Assembly: GCA_003990705.1 (NCBI GenBank)
Contig: AP018318.1
Span: 5,257,001-5,321,000 of the forward strand
Direction: 5' to 3'
Length of the DNA: 64,000 bases
DNA from: Nostoc sp. HK-01
GTDB taxonomy: Bacteria; Cyanobacteriota; Cyanobacteriia; Cyanobacteriales; Nostocaceae
The position numbers were made by a program, and so were the translations under genes. Below the pieces are notes generated by a model, which searched no databases, was not told where the DNA came from, and saw nothing but the letters and a program-made list of their open reading frames with translations. Of this stretch, positions 56,469 through 64,000 are shown in pieces; position 1 is the first letter of the stretch, and every line of letters starts with the position of its first letter.

Positions 56469-56709
56469 AGATATAATCTCCTTAATTTAGTGCATAACTG
56501 GTTGTTTACAGTCTGCGTCTTCCATTGTGACTCTTGAATTTTGGTTGTAGCAAAGTGCTAAGTGCTGAGTTTGGCTACAGCTATAGAAAGTTAGAATAGT
56601 TAAGTTTTTTTAGGACATTTTGGCACACAGTGTAAAACAGTATTACCTCGTTTATATATTGCACTGGGCGACTGGAAATCCCTAGGGGTAAGTTACTCAG
56701 CACTAAACA

Positions 56710-57135
56710 ATTTGGAAAAATTCAGCCTTAACACTTTTAACCATTGCAATCATCTGGTTGAGAGGTTGCACAAACCAGCCAACAGATGAACCACTGGAAG
56801 TATGGAGCAAGGAAGCGATGTCCAAAGACAAGTCGCTTCTCCTATCGGAGACGCATTGCGAACGCGTCTGCGCTCGCAATGCGGAAATTGTGGCAGATAA
56901 CGCCAAAAAAGCACAGCAAAGTCAGTGGAATTTAGTTATTCAAGGTGAAACAGAAATTAGCAAATCTCTCAAGTTAAATTGGCAAAAGTTACAGGCTTTA
57001 GCAACCAATCGTGTAAGAACAACTGATCCTCTGGATATCTTGCATTCTAACGAGATTTTTGATTTTCATGGTGTGCCTGTGTCCGCACTATTGCAACAGT
57101 TTGTGGTAGCCGATCATGTGATAAATATCACCTAA
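56710..57135 (+). pseudogene. Truncated molybdopterin oxidoreductase-like lipoprotein remnant
   Basis: An open frame without a normal start: reading back from a TTG at 56758 gives SALTLLTIAIIWLRGCTNQP, a lipoprotein signal peptide with lipobox-like LRGC, but no ATG. After a repeat insertion (56838-56883) the frame reads WNLVIQGETEISKSLKLNW, LQALATNRVRTTDP and FDFHGVPVSALLQQF. These resemble the first part of sulfite-oxidase-like molybdopterin proteins. It then stops (DHVINIT) far short of a full domain. Probably dead. Confidence 0.6.
56838..56883. repeat. Palindromic repeat inside the remnant
   Basis: TCTCC/GGAGA (56838-56842, 56847-56851) is followed by a perfect 9-bp stem, CGCATTGCG (56852-56860) with CGCAATGCG (56875-56883). 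It interrupts the molybdopterin-like remnant in frame. Confidence 0.8.
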
Positions 57136-57169
57136 TTAGCTACCTTGCTGCATTGATTCTCTAGTCATT

Positions 57170-57348
57170 TGTGATGCAGTAAATACCGCCTTTCGCATTG
57201 AAGGGCTGACAAAGCAATATAGTGGCGGAATTTTGGTGACTGAATCAGTGATTAAAAGCTTATCTTAACCAGAATTATTCTCATTGAAATTGGTAGATAA
57301 AGCTGTAAAATTAACAGAAAAAGACGAAGCGATCGCTGAAATAAATTT
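57170..57348 (+). pseudogene. Fossil of a class III adenylate/guanylate cyclase C-terminus
   Basis: In one frame with a single internal TAA the sequence reads DAVNTAFRIEGLTKQYSGGI, LVTESVIKSL, stop, PELFSLKLVDKAV and EKDEAIAEI. The DAVN-x3-R-x-EGLTKQY signature is the end of the class III nucleotidyl cyclase domain, followed by its usual (V)DKV-type strand. Nothing upstream completes the domain, and no start exists. It is a relic. Confidence 0.75.
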
Positions 57349-57354
57349 TCATAC

Positions 57355-57918
57355 TTATGCTGTTTTCAGTGGCAGCGGTTCGCTATTCTGAGGGTTTGGT
57401 ATACGCAAATCATCAAATTGCGGAACTGTCAAAAGATAATAGAGCATCTGCTGACGTGCTTGCTCACAAATACTTTTAAGTGCAACGGCATCAATCTTCA
57501 GATTCCGAATATCACGACTACGATGCAGTTGTAAGAAGCAGCTTAAATTGTGGTTCAACTCAAAAATTGTCCGATTTATTTGCTCTGCTACGGTTTTTTC
57601 TGGGAAATAAATTCTATCCCTGTCTGGATATTCATAACCAGAGAAAATATGATAGTGTCCGTCATCTTCACCAAAGCAATCAAAACGCAAGATGTGATCA
57701 CCTGAAACAATCAGTTCTAAAGCAGGCCCCTTGCCAATTGGCAGAATTTTCCAATAAACCTTGATCAGCACTTGGGGTTGAATTTCATAGATGACAATAT
57801 CTTGCTCAGACGGATCGTGCTTTAATCTACCAAACTGCTGACGATACAATTGGCGCAGACGATACGAGAAGGTATAGGGCAGAACGGTATTGGAAACAGT
57901 TTTTATGAAACTCTTCAT
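57355..57918 (-). CDS. Hypothetical protein, 187 residues
   Basis: Not recognised. A basic N-terminus (MKSFIKTVSNTVLPYTFSYRLRQLYRQ) is followed by beta-rich sequence, DCFGEDDGHYHIFSGYEYPDRDRIYFPE, and a helical C-terminal half (EQINRTIFELNHNLSCFLQLHR). No signal peptide or membrane helix is clear. Codon usage and length suggest a real gene. The stop is next to the cyclase fossil. Confidence 0.75.
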   Translation of the reverse strand: MKSFIKTVSNTVLPYTFSYRLRQLYRQQFGRLKHDPSEQDIVIYEIQPQVLIKVYWKILPIGKGPALELIVSGDHILRFDCFGEDDGHYHIFSGYEYPDRDRIYFPEKTVAEQINRTIFELNHNLSCFLQLHRSRDIRNLKIDAVALKSICEQARQQMLYYLLTVPQFDDLRIPNPQNSEPLPLKTA

Positions 57919-58057
57919 AAGAGCCTAGGGAATAATAAATTAGGTAAAATCTTGGTTTAATCAGTGTATCAACTTGATACGCAACGGATGATATACCATG
58001 AGTTACCTAAATTTTCAATAGATTTGCCCGTCTTCATCTATTATTCATAATTTCCCA

Positions 58058-58843
58058 TTAAATTTGAACAGTCTCTCCAACTTCGGGTAAAGTTAAAATT
58101 TCTACGCCATCTTCTGTTACCGCAATTGTATGTTCAAATTGCGCCGACAACATGCGATCGCGCGTCACAGCTGTCCAACCATCATTTAACATTTCTACTT
58201 CCCAAGTGCCTTCATTAATCATCGGCTCAATGGTAAATACCATTCCCGGTCTCAGGCGCTTACCTTTACCACGAGTACCATAGTGCGGCACATCTGGGGC
58301 AGTATGGAAAATATTACTGATACCGTGTCCGACAAAATCTCGTACCACAGAAAAACCTTCAGACTCAGCATACTCTTGAATTGCTGCCCCAATATCCCCT
58401 ATCTTCGCTCCTGGTTTCACCTCAGCAATACCCCGATAAAGGCACTCTTGAGTTACTTCTACCAATTTTTTTGCCTTCTCTGAAGGCTCACCCACAATAA
58501 AAGTTTTTGATGTATCACCGTGGTAGCCATCCACAATCGGCGTAACATCGATATTAATAATGTCACCTTCTTTGAGGATTTGTTTAGCATTGGGGATGCC
58601 ATGACAGATTACCTCATTCACGCTGGTGCAGATTGACTTGGGGAAACCTTTATAACCAAGGGGGGCGCTTTTTGCACCGTGCGCCTGTGTCCAACGTTCA
58701 GCTTCATCATTGAGTTCCTGTGTAGTCACGCCAGGTTTCACTAGTGGCTCAAGATGCTCTAGTAGTTTAGCCGCCAAGCGTCCTGCCCGACGCATTTTGT
58801 CGATTTCTCTTGTGGATAAAATAACGATTAGTTCGGTTTTCAT
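58058..58843 (-). CDS. map: Type I methionine aminopeptidase
   Basis: Removes the initiator Met from nascent proteins; dinuclear metal enzyme. 261 residues. The five metal ligands are visible: Asp in DVTPIVDGYHGD, the second Asp in DTSKTF, His in GHGISNIFHTAP, Glu in MVFTIEPMINEG, and the final Glu in QFEHTIAV. It starts 5 bases after the bvdR stop on the same strand, so they are an operon. Confidence 0.96.
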   Translation of the reverse strand: MKTELIVILSTREIDKMRRAGRLAAKLLEHLEPLVKPGVTTQELNDEAERWTQAHGAKSAPLGYKGFPKSICTSVNEVICHGIPNAKQILKEGDIINIDVTPIVDGYHGDTSKTFIVGEPSEKAKKLVEVTQECLYRGIAEVKPGAKIGDIGAAIQEYAESEGFSVVRDFVGHGISNIFHTAPDVPHYGTRGKGKRLRPGMVFTIEPMINEGTWEVEMLNDGWTAVTRDRMLSAQFEHTIAVTEDGVEILTLPEVGETVQI

Positions 58844-58848
58844 TGATG

Positions 58849-59823
58849 TTAATCTACAGCATCATTCAAAAACATAGTTAACCCTGTTTTTGCTGCTCTT
58901 TGGGCAGCATCAGCCACCTTGAGGGTGTATAAACTTGCTTCTGGGGTGACATATAAGGGCGTTCCATCAAACAAACGGTCTAACACCATAGTTGTGTCTT
59001 TGGCAAACAAACCCCGACGCGTTCCCACATCTATTGGTGTAGTTTCCCCTGATTGGATCAAGTATCCAGTATTACCATCAAAAATTAGAGCGCCTTTTTC
59101 GCCATGAACTTCAAATTTTCGCTCTGGCTGCCAAAGTGTCTCACCTTTGCCGTAAATTACTTGGGCTAACAGCCCACTGCTAAAGCATAGCTGACTTGTA
59201 CACAAACAGGTTTGGTAGTATTCCGATTCTAATGCCCAATATCGCTGATGGCAGTTAACTGTAAAGACTTTACCGAACAAATCAACCAGACGATGTAATC
59301 GAGAAATTGCCCCAATCAAAGGAAAGCCAAATAATTCATGATTATAAGTCCATTTGCGTGGTGCGGGATTTTGGGGGTTGATGGTGCTGTAACGGACATA
59401 AAACACATCCCCAATTTTGTCTAAGTTTTGTTTTAAAGCTTGGTGTAAGCCACCCAGAAGTTCTATATGTTCTACGTGCAGCAATTTATTTTGGGCTTTG
59501 GCTAAAGCAATCAGTTCTTCTGCTTCTGTGACATCCACAGACAAGGGATATTCTACAACTACATGTTTGCCGTGGGTAAGGGCAGCACGGGCGATCGCTC
59601 CATGATCTCGATTTACTGTGCAGATGACTACCAGATCCACATCTGCCCTTTCTACTAACTCTTGCCAAGAATTTACAGATGAGGTTTGGTATTCTTTGGC
59701 GAAAATTTCTGTTGTTTCTGAGGTATGTCCAACAACTGCGGCGAGATGCGTTCGCTCATCTTGCAGCAGTGCTGCTGCTCTGAGTTTTGCTGCATACCCA
59801 GTACCTACCAAGCCGACGCGCAC
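58849..59823 (-). CDS. bvdR: Biliverdin reductase-like Gfo/Idh/MocA oxidoreductase
   Basis: 324 residues. Rossmann N-terminus RVGLVGTGYAAKLRAAALL. The middle resembles Synechocystis BvdR strongly as I recall it: GKHVVVEYPLS, LLHVEHIELLGGLHQALKQN, KIGDVFYVRYSTI, NPAPRKWTYNHELFGFPL and SRLHRLVDLFG. BvdR reduces biliverdin to bilirubin with NADPH and affects phycobiliprotein levels. It could instead be a related oxidoreductase, but the shared segments extend through the substrate domain. Upstream of map in the same operon. Confidence 0.8.
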   Translation of the reverse strand: MRVGLVGTGYAAKLRAAALLQDERTHLAAVVGHTSETTEIFAKEYQTSSVNSWQELVERADVDLVVICTVNRDHGAIARAALTHGKHVVVEYPLSVDVTEAEELIALAKAQNKLLHVEHIELLGGLHQALKQNLDKIGDVFYVRYSTINPQNPAPRKWTYNHELFGFPLIGAISRLHRLVDLFGKVFTVNCHQRYWALESEYYQTCLCTSQLCFSSGLLAQVIYGKGETLWQPERKFEVHGEKGALIFDGNTGYLIQSGETTPIDVGTRRGLFAKDTTMVLDRLFDGTPLYVTPEASLYTLKVADAAQRAAKTGLTMFLNDAVD

Positions 59824-60083
59824 TTATGCTTGTCCTAAAACTGCCTCTGAATTATACATGATCGTCAATGGTCATTAGTCATGATTTATTCTCCCCCCAA
59901 CATCCGATTTTCTCACCTCGAAGTATAATTTAAACTTATTATTTCCATGTAACTAAATTTCATTACTAATCGCGGTCAATTTCAAGTTACATGATTTAGT
60001 TTTTCCCGTAGTATCAGAATTGAAGTAAATTTTCATGCGCGGCTAATCCTATAAGTTAAGCCGTAAGTATTGCTTTAGCATAA

Positions 60084-60419
<336 letters not shown>

Positions 60420-60461
60420 GGCTTAGGTGTCTTAATCAAAAATCTCTTGCAAGAGTGATTA

Positions 60462-60529
60462 AAGTTGAAAAAGTTAAAGCAGCACATCGAGGAAAAGTTT
60501 TTTCCTTCTTCAATGTGCTTTTTCAACTT
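60462..60529 (+). terminator. Long nested hairpin after petF
   Basis: Outer stem AAGTTGAAAAAG (60462-60473) with CTTTTTCAACTT (60518-60529), inner GCACAT (60482-60487) with ATGTGC (60513-60518), and innermost GGAAAA with TTTTCC. A 12-base palindrome CTCTTGCAAGAG sits just before (60434-60445). Probably the first terminator or a stability structure of petF mRNA. Confidence 0.7.
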
Positions 60530-60565
60530 GAGTTGACAAAAAATTTAATTGAGTATTGTCACCCT

Positions 60566-60600
60566 AAGCAGGAACACAGATAATTGTTGTGTTCCTGCTT
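60566..60600. terminator. Second terminator between petF and SpoIID gene
   Basis: A perfect 13-bp stem, AAGCAGGAACACA (60566-60578) with TGTGTTCCTGCTT (60588-60600), with a 9-base loop and TATTATT after it. The flanking genes converge here, so it may work in both directions. Confidence 0.8.
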
Positions 60601-60622
60601 TATTATTGGGCTTCAGCACTAT

Positions 60623-62290
60623 CTAGCGTTTGATTTTGTCGTTAAAGATTTGAATTTTTGTACCAGGATAGTAAAATTGGAGAATTTTTGGTGTTTCCCA
60701 GCCCAACTTGGCTAAATTTTGTGCGCCAGTCTGACTCAAACCAACACCATGTCCTAGTCCACCACCGATAAAGGCATACCCCCACAATTCGGCTGTACCT
60801 TTGTTTAAAGGTTGTAAGTAAAATAATGTACTTACAGGCGCAGCAAAGGCACTACGTACTTCATCTTTATGTAGAGTAAATACGCCAATATCAGTTTTGA
60901 TGGCTAAGTCAAGAATACGCCCACTATGACTACGCTTGGTAACAGAGATCGCTTCAATTGTTTTAAATTTGGAGTATGGGCTATTTTTGACGCGCAAGAA
61001 TTTTTGTAAATCTTTGGCAATATCTTCGATGGAAGTTTCTTTGTTCCAGCGAAATACATCCCATTCACTTTCGTTGAAGCCTTGCTTCATGTTGATAAAT
61101 TTGCGGAAGTTATCTTCATCTGCCAAACTCTGTTGTGATAAGTTCCAAAAATTAATCGGCGCATCTACCACTGGCTGCAAATAAGGACGGTCTTCGCCAT
61201 TCCAGACATCGCTAAAGAAGGCGGTGACACCACCAGTTGTGGAAGAGTACAAAGCATCAATTAGCTGGTTGTTATAAGTTACTACCATACCTCTAGTAGC
61301 AGCGATCGCTTGATCTGTTTTACTGGTTGCCCCACTCAGCCCATAATAAACTTGGCAATGGGTATCAGCACATAATTGGTAGTTATCAACAGCAAATCTC
61401 CGCAAATTTCTTAAAGCATAAGTACGGGCTAAAATTGCTTGAGCTTCTAAGGCGGCTTTGGGCGCATTTGAGCCAATTTCGTTGGGGACAACCCCACGTA
61501 AATAGGTTTCTAAAGATACTTCATTGACTAATGTATATGTACCGTAAGCATTGGGCTGCAATGCCATTCGCCCGGCATATAAACGACCAGTTCCAGGTTT
61601 TTCACCTTTGTTGAGGCGAATTAAGTTTTTATCGGCACTGATGGCTAAATTTGTGGGACTGTAACGTTTACCATTGACTACCCAACTAACTTTTGGTACT
61701 TCTTTCTGAATCTTGGTATCGATGGATGCCATTTTTGCACCAGATTCTTGCAAGTTTTGGAATAGCAATCGACGTAATAAAGGTGTACTGTAAACATCTC
61801 GCTTGGCCCACACTTGCCAGCGTTCTGGCTGGGAAATTTCAACTTCTATCCCTTGAGAACGCCATTTATTAGCACTATCTTCTGCTGTTTCAAAGGTACG
61901 ATATGTCCCTAAAACCACCACTTCCTCAACTACAGGTTTTGCCAAAGCTTGCATGACTGTTTCGAGTTTGACAGGCTTGTCGGTGACGATGGTTTGTTGC
62001 TTGTTGCCTACTGGAAATCTTAACCGCAAGCGATCGCCTTTTGTCGGTTCTAGTTGCAGCTTGGCCGTGGATTTTTCGCCAAATCTTTGTACAATTCCTA
62101 CTCTCAATTCTACGTCTGTGCTGTTGCTCCCAGGCCCTGATGCGGCTGTCAGCCCCAATAAGCAAAATGTCGTTACTACTGTGTAAGACAAACGCCAAAA
62201 CGAAAATTCAATCGTGACTTGATTCTGCCTTTTCGTATTGCGCTGGGGCAGAGTTACCATTTGCTTTGTAGCGTAGTGGTTTTGTCGCAT
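60623..62290 (-). CDS. SpoIID/LytB domain protein, exported
   Basis: 555 residues. A hydrophobic segment (LSYTVVTTFCLLGLTAASG, about 34-52) is a signal or anchor. The SpoIID domain is clear: LRGVVPNEIGSNAPKAALEAQAILARTYAL, VTYNNQLIDALYSSTTGG, and the end GLGHGVGLSQTGAQNLAKLG. In Bacillus SpoIID is a lytic transglycosylase of denuded peptidoglycan; in cyanobacteria the homologue is likely a cell-wall enzyme of unknown task. The catalytic Glu would be in VPNEIGS. Confidence 0.9.
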   Translation of the reverse strand: MRQNHYATKQMVTLPQRNTKRQNQVTIEFSFWRLSYTVVTTFCLLGLTAASGPGSNSTDVELRVGIVQRFGEKSTAKLQLEPTKGDRLRLRFPVGNKQQTIVTDKPVKLETVMQALAKPVVEEVVVLGTYRTFETAEDSANKWRSQGIEVEISQPERWQVWAKRDVYSTPLLRRLLFQNLQESGAKMASIDTKIQKEVPKVSWVVNGKRYSPTNLAISADKNLIRLNKGEKPGTGRLYAGRMALQPNAYGTYTLVNEVSLETYLRGVVPNEIGSNAPKAALEAQAILARTYALRNLRRFAVDNYQLCADTHCQVYYGLSGATSKTDQAIAATRGMVVTYNNQLIDALYSSTTGGVTAFFSDVWNGEDRPYLQPVVDAPINFWNLSQQSLADEDNFRKFINMKQGFNESEWDVFRWNKETSIEDIAKDLQKFLRVKNSPYSKFKTIEAISVTKRSHSGRILDLAIKTDIGVFTLHKDEVRSAFAAPVSTLFYLQPLNKGTAELWGYAFIGGGLGHGVGLSQTGAQNLAKLGWETPKILQFYYPGTKIQIFNDKIKR

Positions 62291-62405
62291 GAACGCTCCA
62301 ATAGTACCATTCCCAATTTAGCTACCTAAATCACTTGCAAATCAAAGTCATAACGACTATGATTTACCTATAGGCACAAAACAGAATTAGTTGGATCAAC
62401 TCCTT

Positions 62406-62669
62406 ATGGCCAAAGTCCAAGAAATTCCATTAAATCAAATTAAACGTCCCTTGCCCCGTATCAACGATCCACAGAAGGTAAGAGCCTTAATGGAATCTAT
62501 TGCGGAAATTGGGCAGCAAGAACCCATCGATATTTTAGAAGTAGACGGACAGTATTATGGCTTTTCTGGCTGCCATCGTTATGAAGCTTGCCAGCGTTTA
62601 GGCCAAGAAACCATATTAGCCAGAGTCCGTAAAGCTCCTCGCAGCGTTCTCAAGATGCACTTAGCATAA
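62406..62669 (+). CDS. srx: Sulfiredoxin
   Basis: 87 residues from the ATG at 62406; a TTG at 62391 adds five codons. It reduces overoxidised 2-Cys peroxiredoxin using ATP. The catalytic Cys is in the signature FSGCHRYEACQRLG, and the N-terminus IPLNQIKRPLPRINDP is typical. Cyanobacteria are among the few bacteria with this enzyme. dps follows 96 bases later, so the two may form a small oxidative-stress group. Confidence 0.92.
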   Translation: MAKVQEIPLNQIKRPLPRINDPQKVRALMESIAEIGQQEPIDILEVDGQYYGFSGCHRYEACQRLGQETILARVRKAPRSVLKMHLA

Positions 62670-62670
62670 A

Positions 62671-62688
62671 AAGGATGAAGTGTGAAGT
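62671..62688 (+). repeat. AAGGATGAAGTGTGAAGT repeat, copy 1
   Basis: An identical 18-base sequence follows both srx (62671) and dps (63266). It is part of a dispersed AAGTGTGAAGTATGAA-type spacer repeat; a reverse-complement relative is near 39838-39866. Confidence 0.75.
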
Positions 62689-62765
62689 ATGAAATTTCAT
62701 AATTCAGCTTTTAACTTCATCATTCTTAGTCCCTAATCCTCAAATAATAAGTTTAGGAGAAAATT

Positions 62766-63257
62766 ATGTCATCCCAAGCAACAGTAAAAAATGTAAATAT
62801 TGGCATCGACGAAGAAAATAGAACAAAAATTGCCGAAGGATTGTCTCGCCTGTTGGCTGACACTTATACACTGTATCTAAAAACCCATAACTTCCACTGG
62901 AATGTTACAGGGCCAATGTTCCAAACATTACATCTGATGTTTGAGACCCAGTATACAGAACTAGCTTTAGCTGTAGATTTAATTGCTGAACGAATTAGAG
63001 CCTTGGGTTATCCCGCACCTGGAACTTATAGCGAATATGCCAAACTCAGTTCGATTCCCGAAACTCCCGGAGTTCCCAAAGCTAAAGAGATGATTCAGTT
63101 ACTGGTTGAGGGACAAGAAGCTGTAGTGAGAACTGCTCGGTCGATTTTTCCGGTGGTAGATGCAGTGAACGACGAACCCACCGCCGATTTATTAACTCAA
63201 CGGATGCAAGTCCATGAAAAGACAGCTTGGATGTTGAGAAGTTTGCTGGAAGAATAA
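62766..63257 (+). CDS. dps: Dps family ferritin-like protein
   Basis: 163 residues. The ferroxidase site between subunits is seen in [14 protein letters not shown] and [29 protein letters not shown] precedes the ATG. Dps dodecamers store iron and detoxify peroxide. Anabaena has several paralogues, and this one's specific role cannot be told. The N-terminal tail ([17 protein letters not shown]) is short and not strongly basic, so DNA binding is uncertain. Confidence 0.92.
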   Translation: MSSQATVKNVNIGIDEENRTKIAEGLSRLLADTYTLYLKTHNFHWNVTGPMFQTLHLMFETQYTELALAVDLIAERIRALGYPAPGTYSEYAKLSSIPETPGVPKAKEMIQLLVEGQEAVVRTARSIFPVVDAVNDEPTADLLTQRMQVHEKTAWMLRSLLEE

Positions 63258-63263
63258 GGAATA

Positions 63264-63307
63264 TGAAGGATGAAGTGTGAAGTCTAAATTATCAATTTCA
63301 TCCTTCA
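63264..63307 (+). repeat. Repeat copy 2 forming a hairpin after dps
   Basis: The 18-base repeat at 63266-63283 is followed by its complement. TGAAGGATGAA (63264-63274) pairs with TTCATCCTTCA (63297-63307), an 11-bp stem. It may end dps transcription, though no T-run follows. Confidence 0.65.
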
Positions 63308-63334
63308 ACCTGAATTCTTCATCTTGAGTAGCCA

Positions 63335-63997
63335 ATGCCAAATCCTGATTTCACCCAAAAGCTGCAAGATTTAGCCCAAAAAGTGGGAATTACAAGTTTT
63401 AAAGCTTTGAGTAAAGCCGCTGGTGTCTCAGAGAGACAAATATTGCGGTTGCGGCGGGGAGAGGTAGAGCAGATGCGAGTGGATGTACTGTTAAAGTTGT
63501 CTTCCGTTCTCCAAGTGTCTTTGAACGAATTAGTCACAACTTTTTCATTACTAGAGTTGAGTAAAGGTAATGAAGTATCGACTCAGCAGATGTTACAGGA
63601 GATTGCAGATTTAAAAAAAGAATACCAGCGATCGCAATTACAAATAGCACAACAGCGAGAGTTATTACTCCAAGAATTCCAGCAGTCGAGTTTACAACTG
63701 CTGGAATCTTTATTATTGCAATTTCCTGCCGCCGCCCAGAAAGCGCGGGAAAATCCGCAGTTTGAGGCGGTGAAGATACTCCCATTAGTGGAGAACCCCC
63801 TGAAAAAACTGTTACAGGCTTGGGGGATAGAAGCGATCGCACCAATAGGTGCAGAAATACCCTACGATCCCCAGATCCATCAATTAATGACAGGAACAGT
63901 ACAGCCAGGAGAATTAGTCAAAGTCCGATACAGTGGCTACTTGCAAGGCGAGAAACTGGTCTATAGAGCTAAAGTGAGTTTAATTGAGCCAGTTTGA
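63335..63997 (+). CDS. HTH (XRE-type) protein with GrpE-like C-terminus
   Basis: 220 residues. An N-terminal XRE-type helix-turn-helix (residues about 8-70; SFKALSKAAGVSERQILRLRRGEVEQMRVDVLLKLSSVL) is followed by a long coiled coil (about 85-135; LQEIADLKKEYQRSQLQIAQQRELL). The compact C-terminus EIPYDPQIHQLMTG, then VQPGELVKVRYSGYLQGEKLVYRAKV, resembles the beta domain of GrpE. The fusion is known in cyanobacteria but its role is not clear. Complete: the stop is 3 bases from the window end. Confidence 0.8.
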   Translation: MPNPDFTQKLQDLAQKVGITSFKALSKAAGVSERQILRLRRGEVEQMRVDVLLKLSSVLQVSLNELVTTFSLLELSKGNEVSTQQMLQEIADLKKEYQRSQLQIAQQRELLLQEFQQSSLQLLESLLLQFPAAAQKARENPQFEAVKILPLVENPLKKLLQAWGIEAIAPIGAEIPYDPQIHQLMTGTVQPGELVKVRYSGYLQGEKLVYRAKVSLIEPV

Positions 63998-64000
63998 CGA

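Overview
The window comes from the chromosome of a filamentous, probably heterocyst-forming cyanobacterium (Nostoc/Anabaena type). Three things point there. The HIP1 octamer GCGATCGC is scattered through genes and spacers. The gene content is photosynthetic and cyanobacterial: PsaX, plant-type ferredoxin, a RuBisCO assembly chaperone (Raf1), phylloquinone methyltransferase, a BvdR-type biliverdin reductase, and a giant Ser/Thr kinase-histidine kinase. The spacers carry the tandem heptamers and palindromic repeats common in Nostocales. No rRNA, tRNA, CRISPR array, IS element or prophage was seen.

Layout. 1-4.8 kb: end of the large ribosomal-protein cluster (rpoA, partial at the left edge, then rplQ, truA, rplM, rpsI, rpmE, prfA), closed by a strong terminator. 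4.9-11.2 kb: an unrecognised protein with an Rpn-type nuclease, an ABC-F ATPase, phosphoglycerate mutase, secG, a matrixin-like metalloprotease and an orphan ribbon-helix-helix protein. 11.3-18.7 kb (mostly minus strand): SMI1/KNR4 protein, Uma2 protein, glycosyltransferase, MFS exporter, recO, deoC and a frameshifted C5-cytosine DNA methyltransferase. 18.7-25.5 kb: a 1874-residue kinase/ATPase/histidine kinase and a response regulator. 25.7-32.3 kb: a structured leader before lipA, psaX, an amino-acid permease, a hybrid histidine kinase, larE, a DUF4864 protein and an SGNH hydrolase. 33-36 kb: an accessory patch with an orphan PvuII-type N4-cytosine methyltransferase and an overlapping pair of unknown function (DUF6745-like plus a 97-residue partner). 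36-48.8 kb: topA, a 45-residue protein, aroQ, a DraG-like protein, a PgpH-type HD phosphohydrolase, Uma2, DUF445, menG, a REC-GAF regulator and raf1. 48.9-57.9 kb: a GT-C glycosyltransferase, a UvrD-like helicase, putA and two gene fossils, in a zone where repeats have entered coding sequence. 58-64 kb: bvdR-map, petF, a SpoIID protein, sulfiredoxin, Dps and an HTH/GrpE-like protein.

How the genes connect. The left end is translation and transcription machinery. Photosynthesis genes are dispersed singly (psaX, menG, raf1, petF, bvdR). The right end has an oxidative-stress flavour (sulfiredoxin, Dps, ferredoxin). Two solitary DNA methyltransferases of different chemistry, one broken at a homopolymer, have no restriction partner in view. 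The most interesting items are the 33-36 kb patch, the repeat insertions that keep reading frames open in the helicase and putA, the folded RNA leader before lipA, and the fossil patch at 56.7-57.35 kb.
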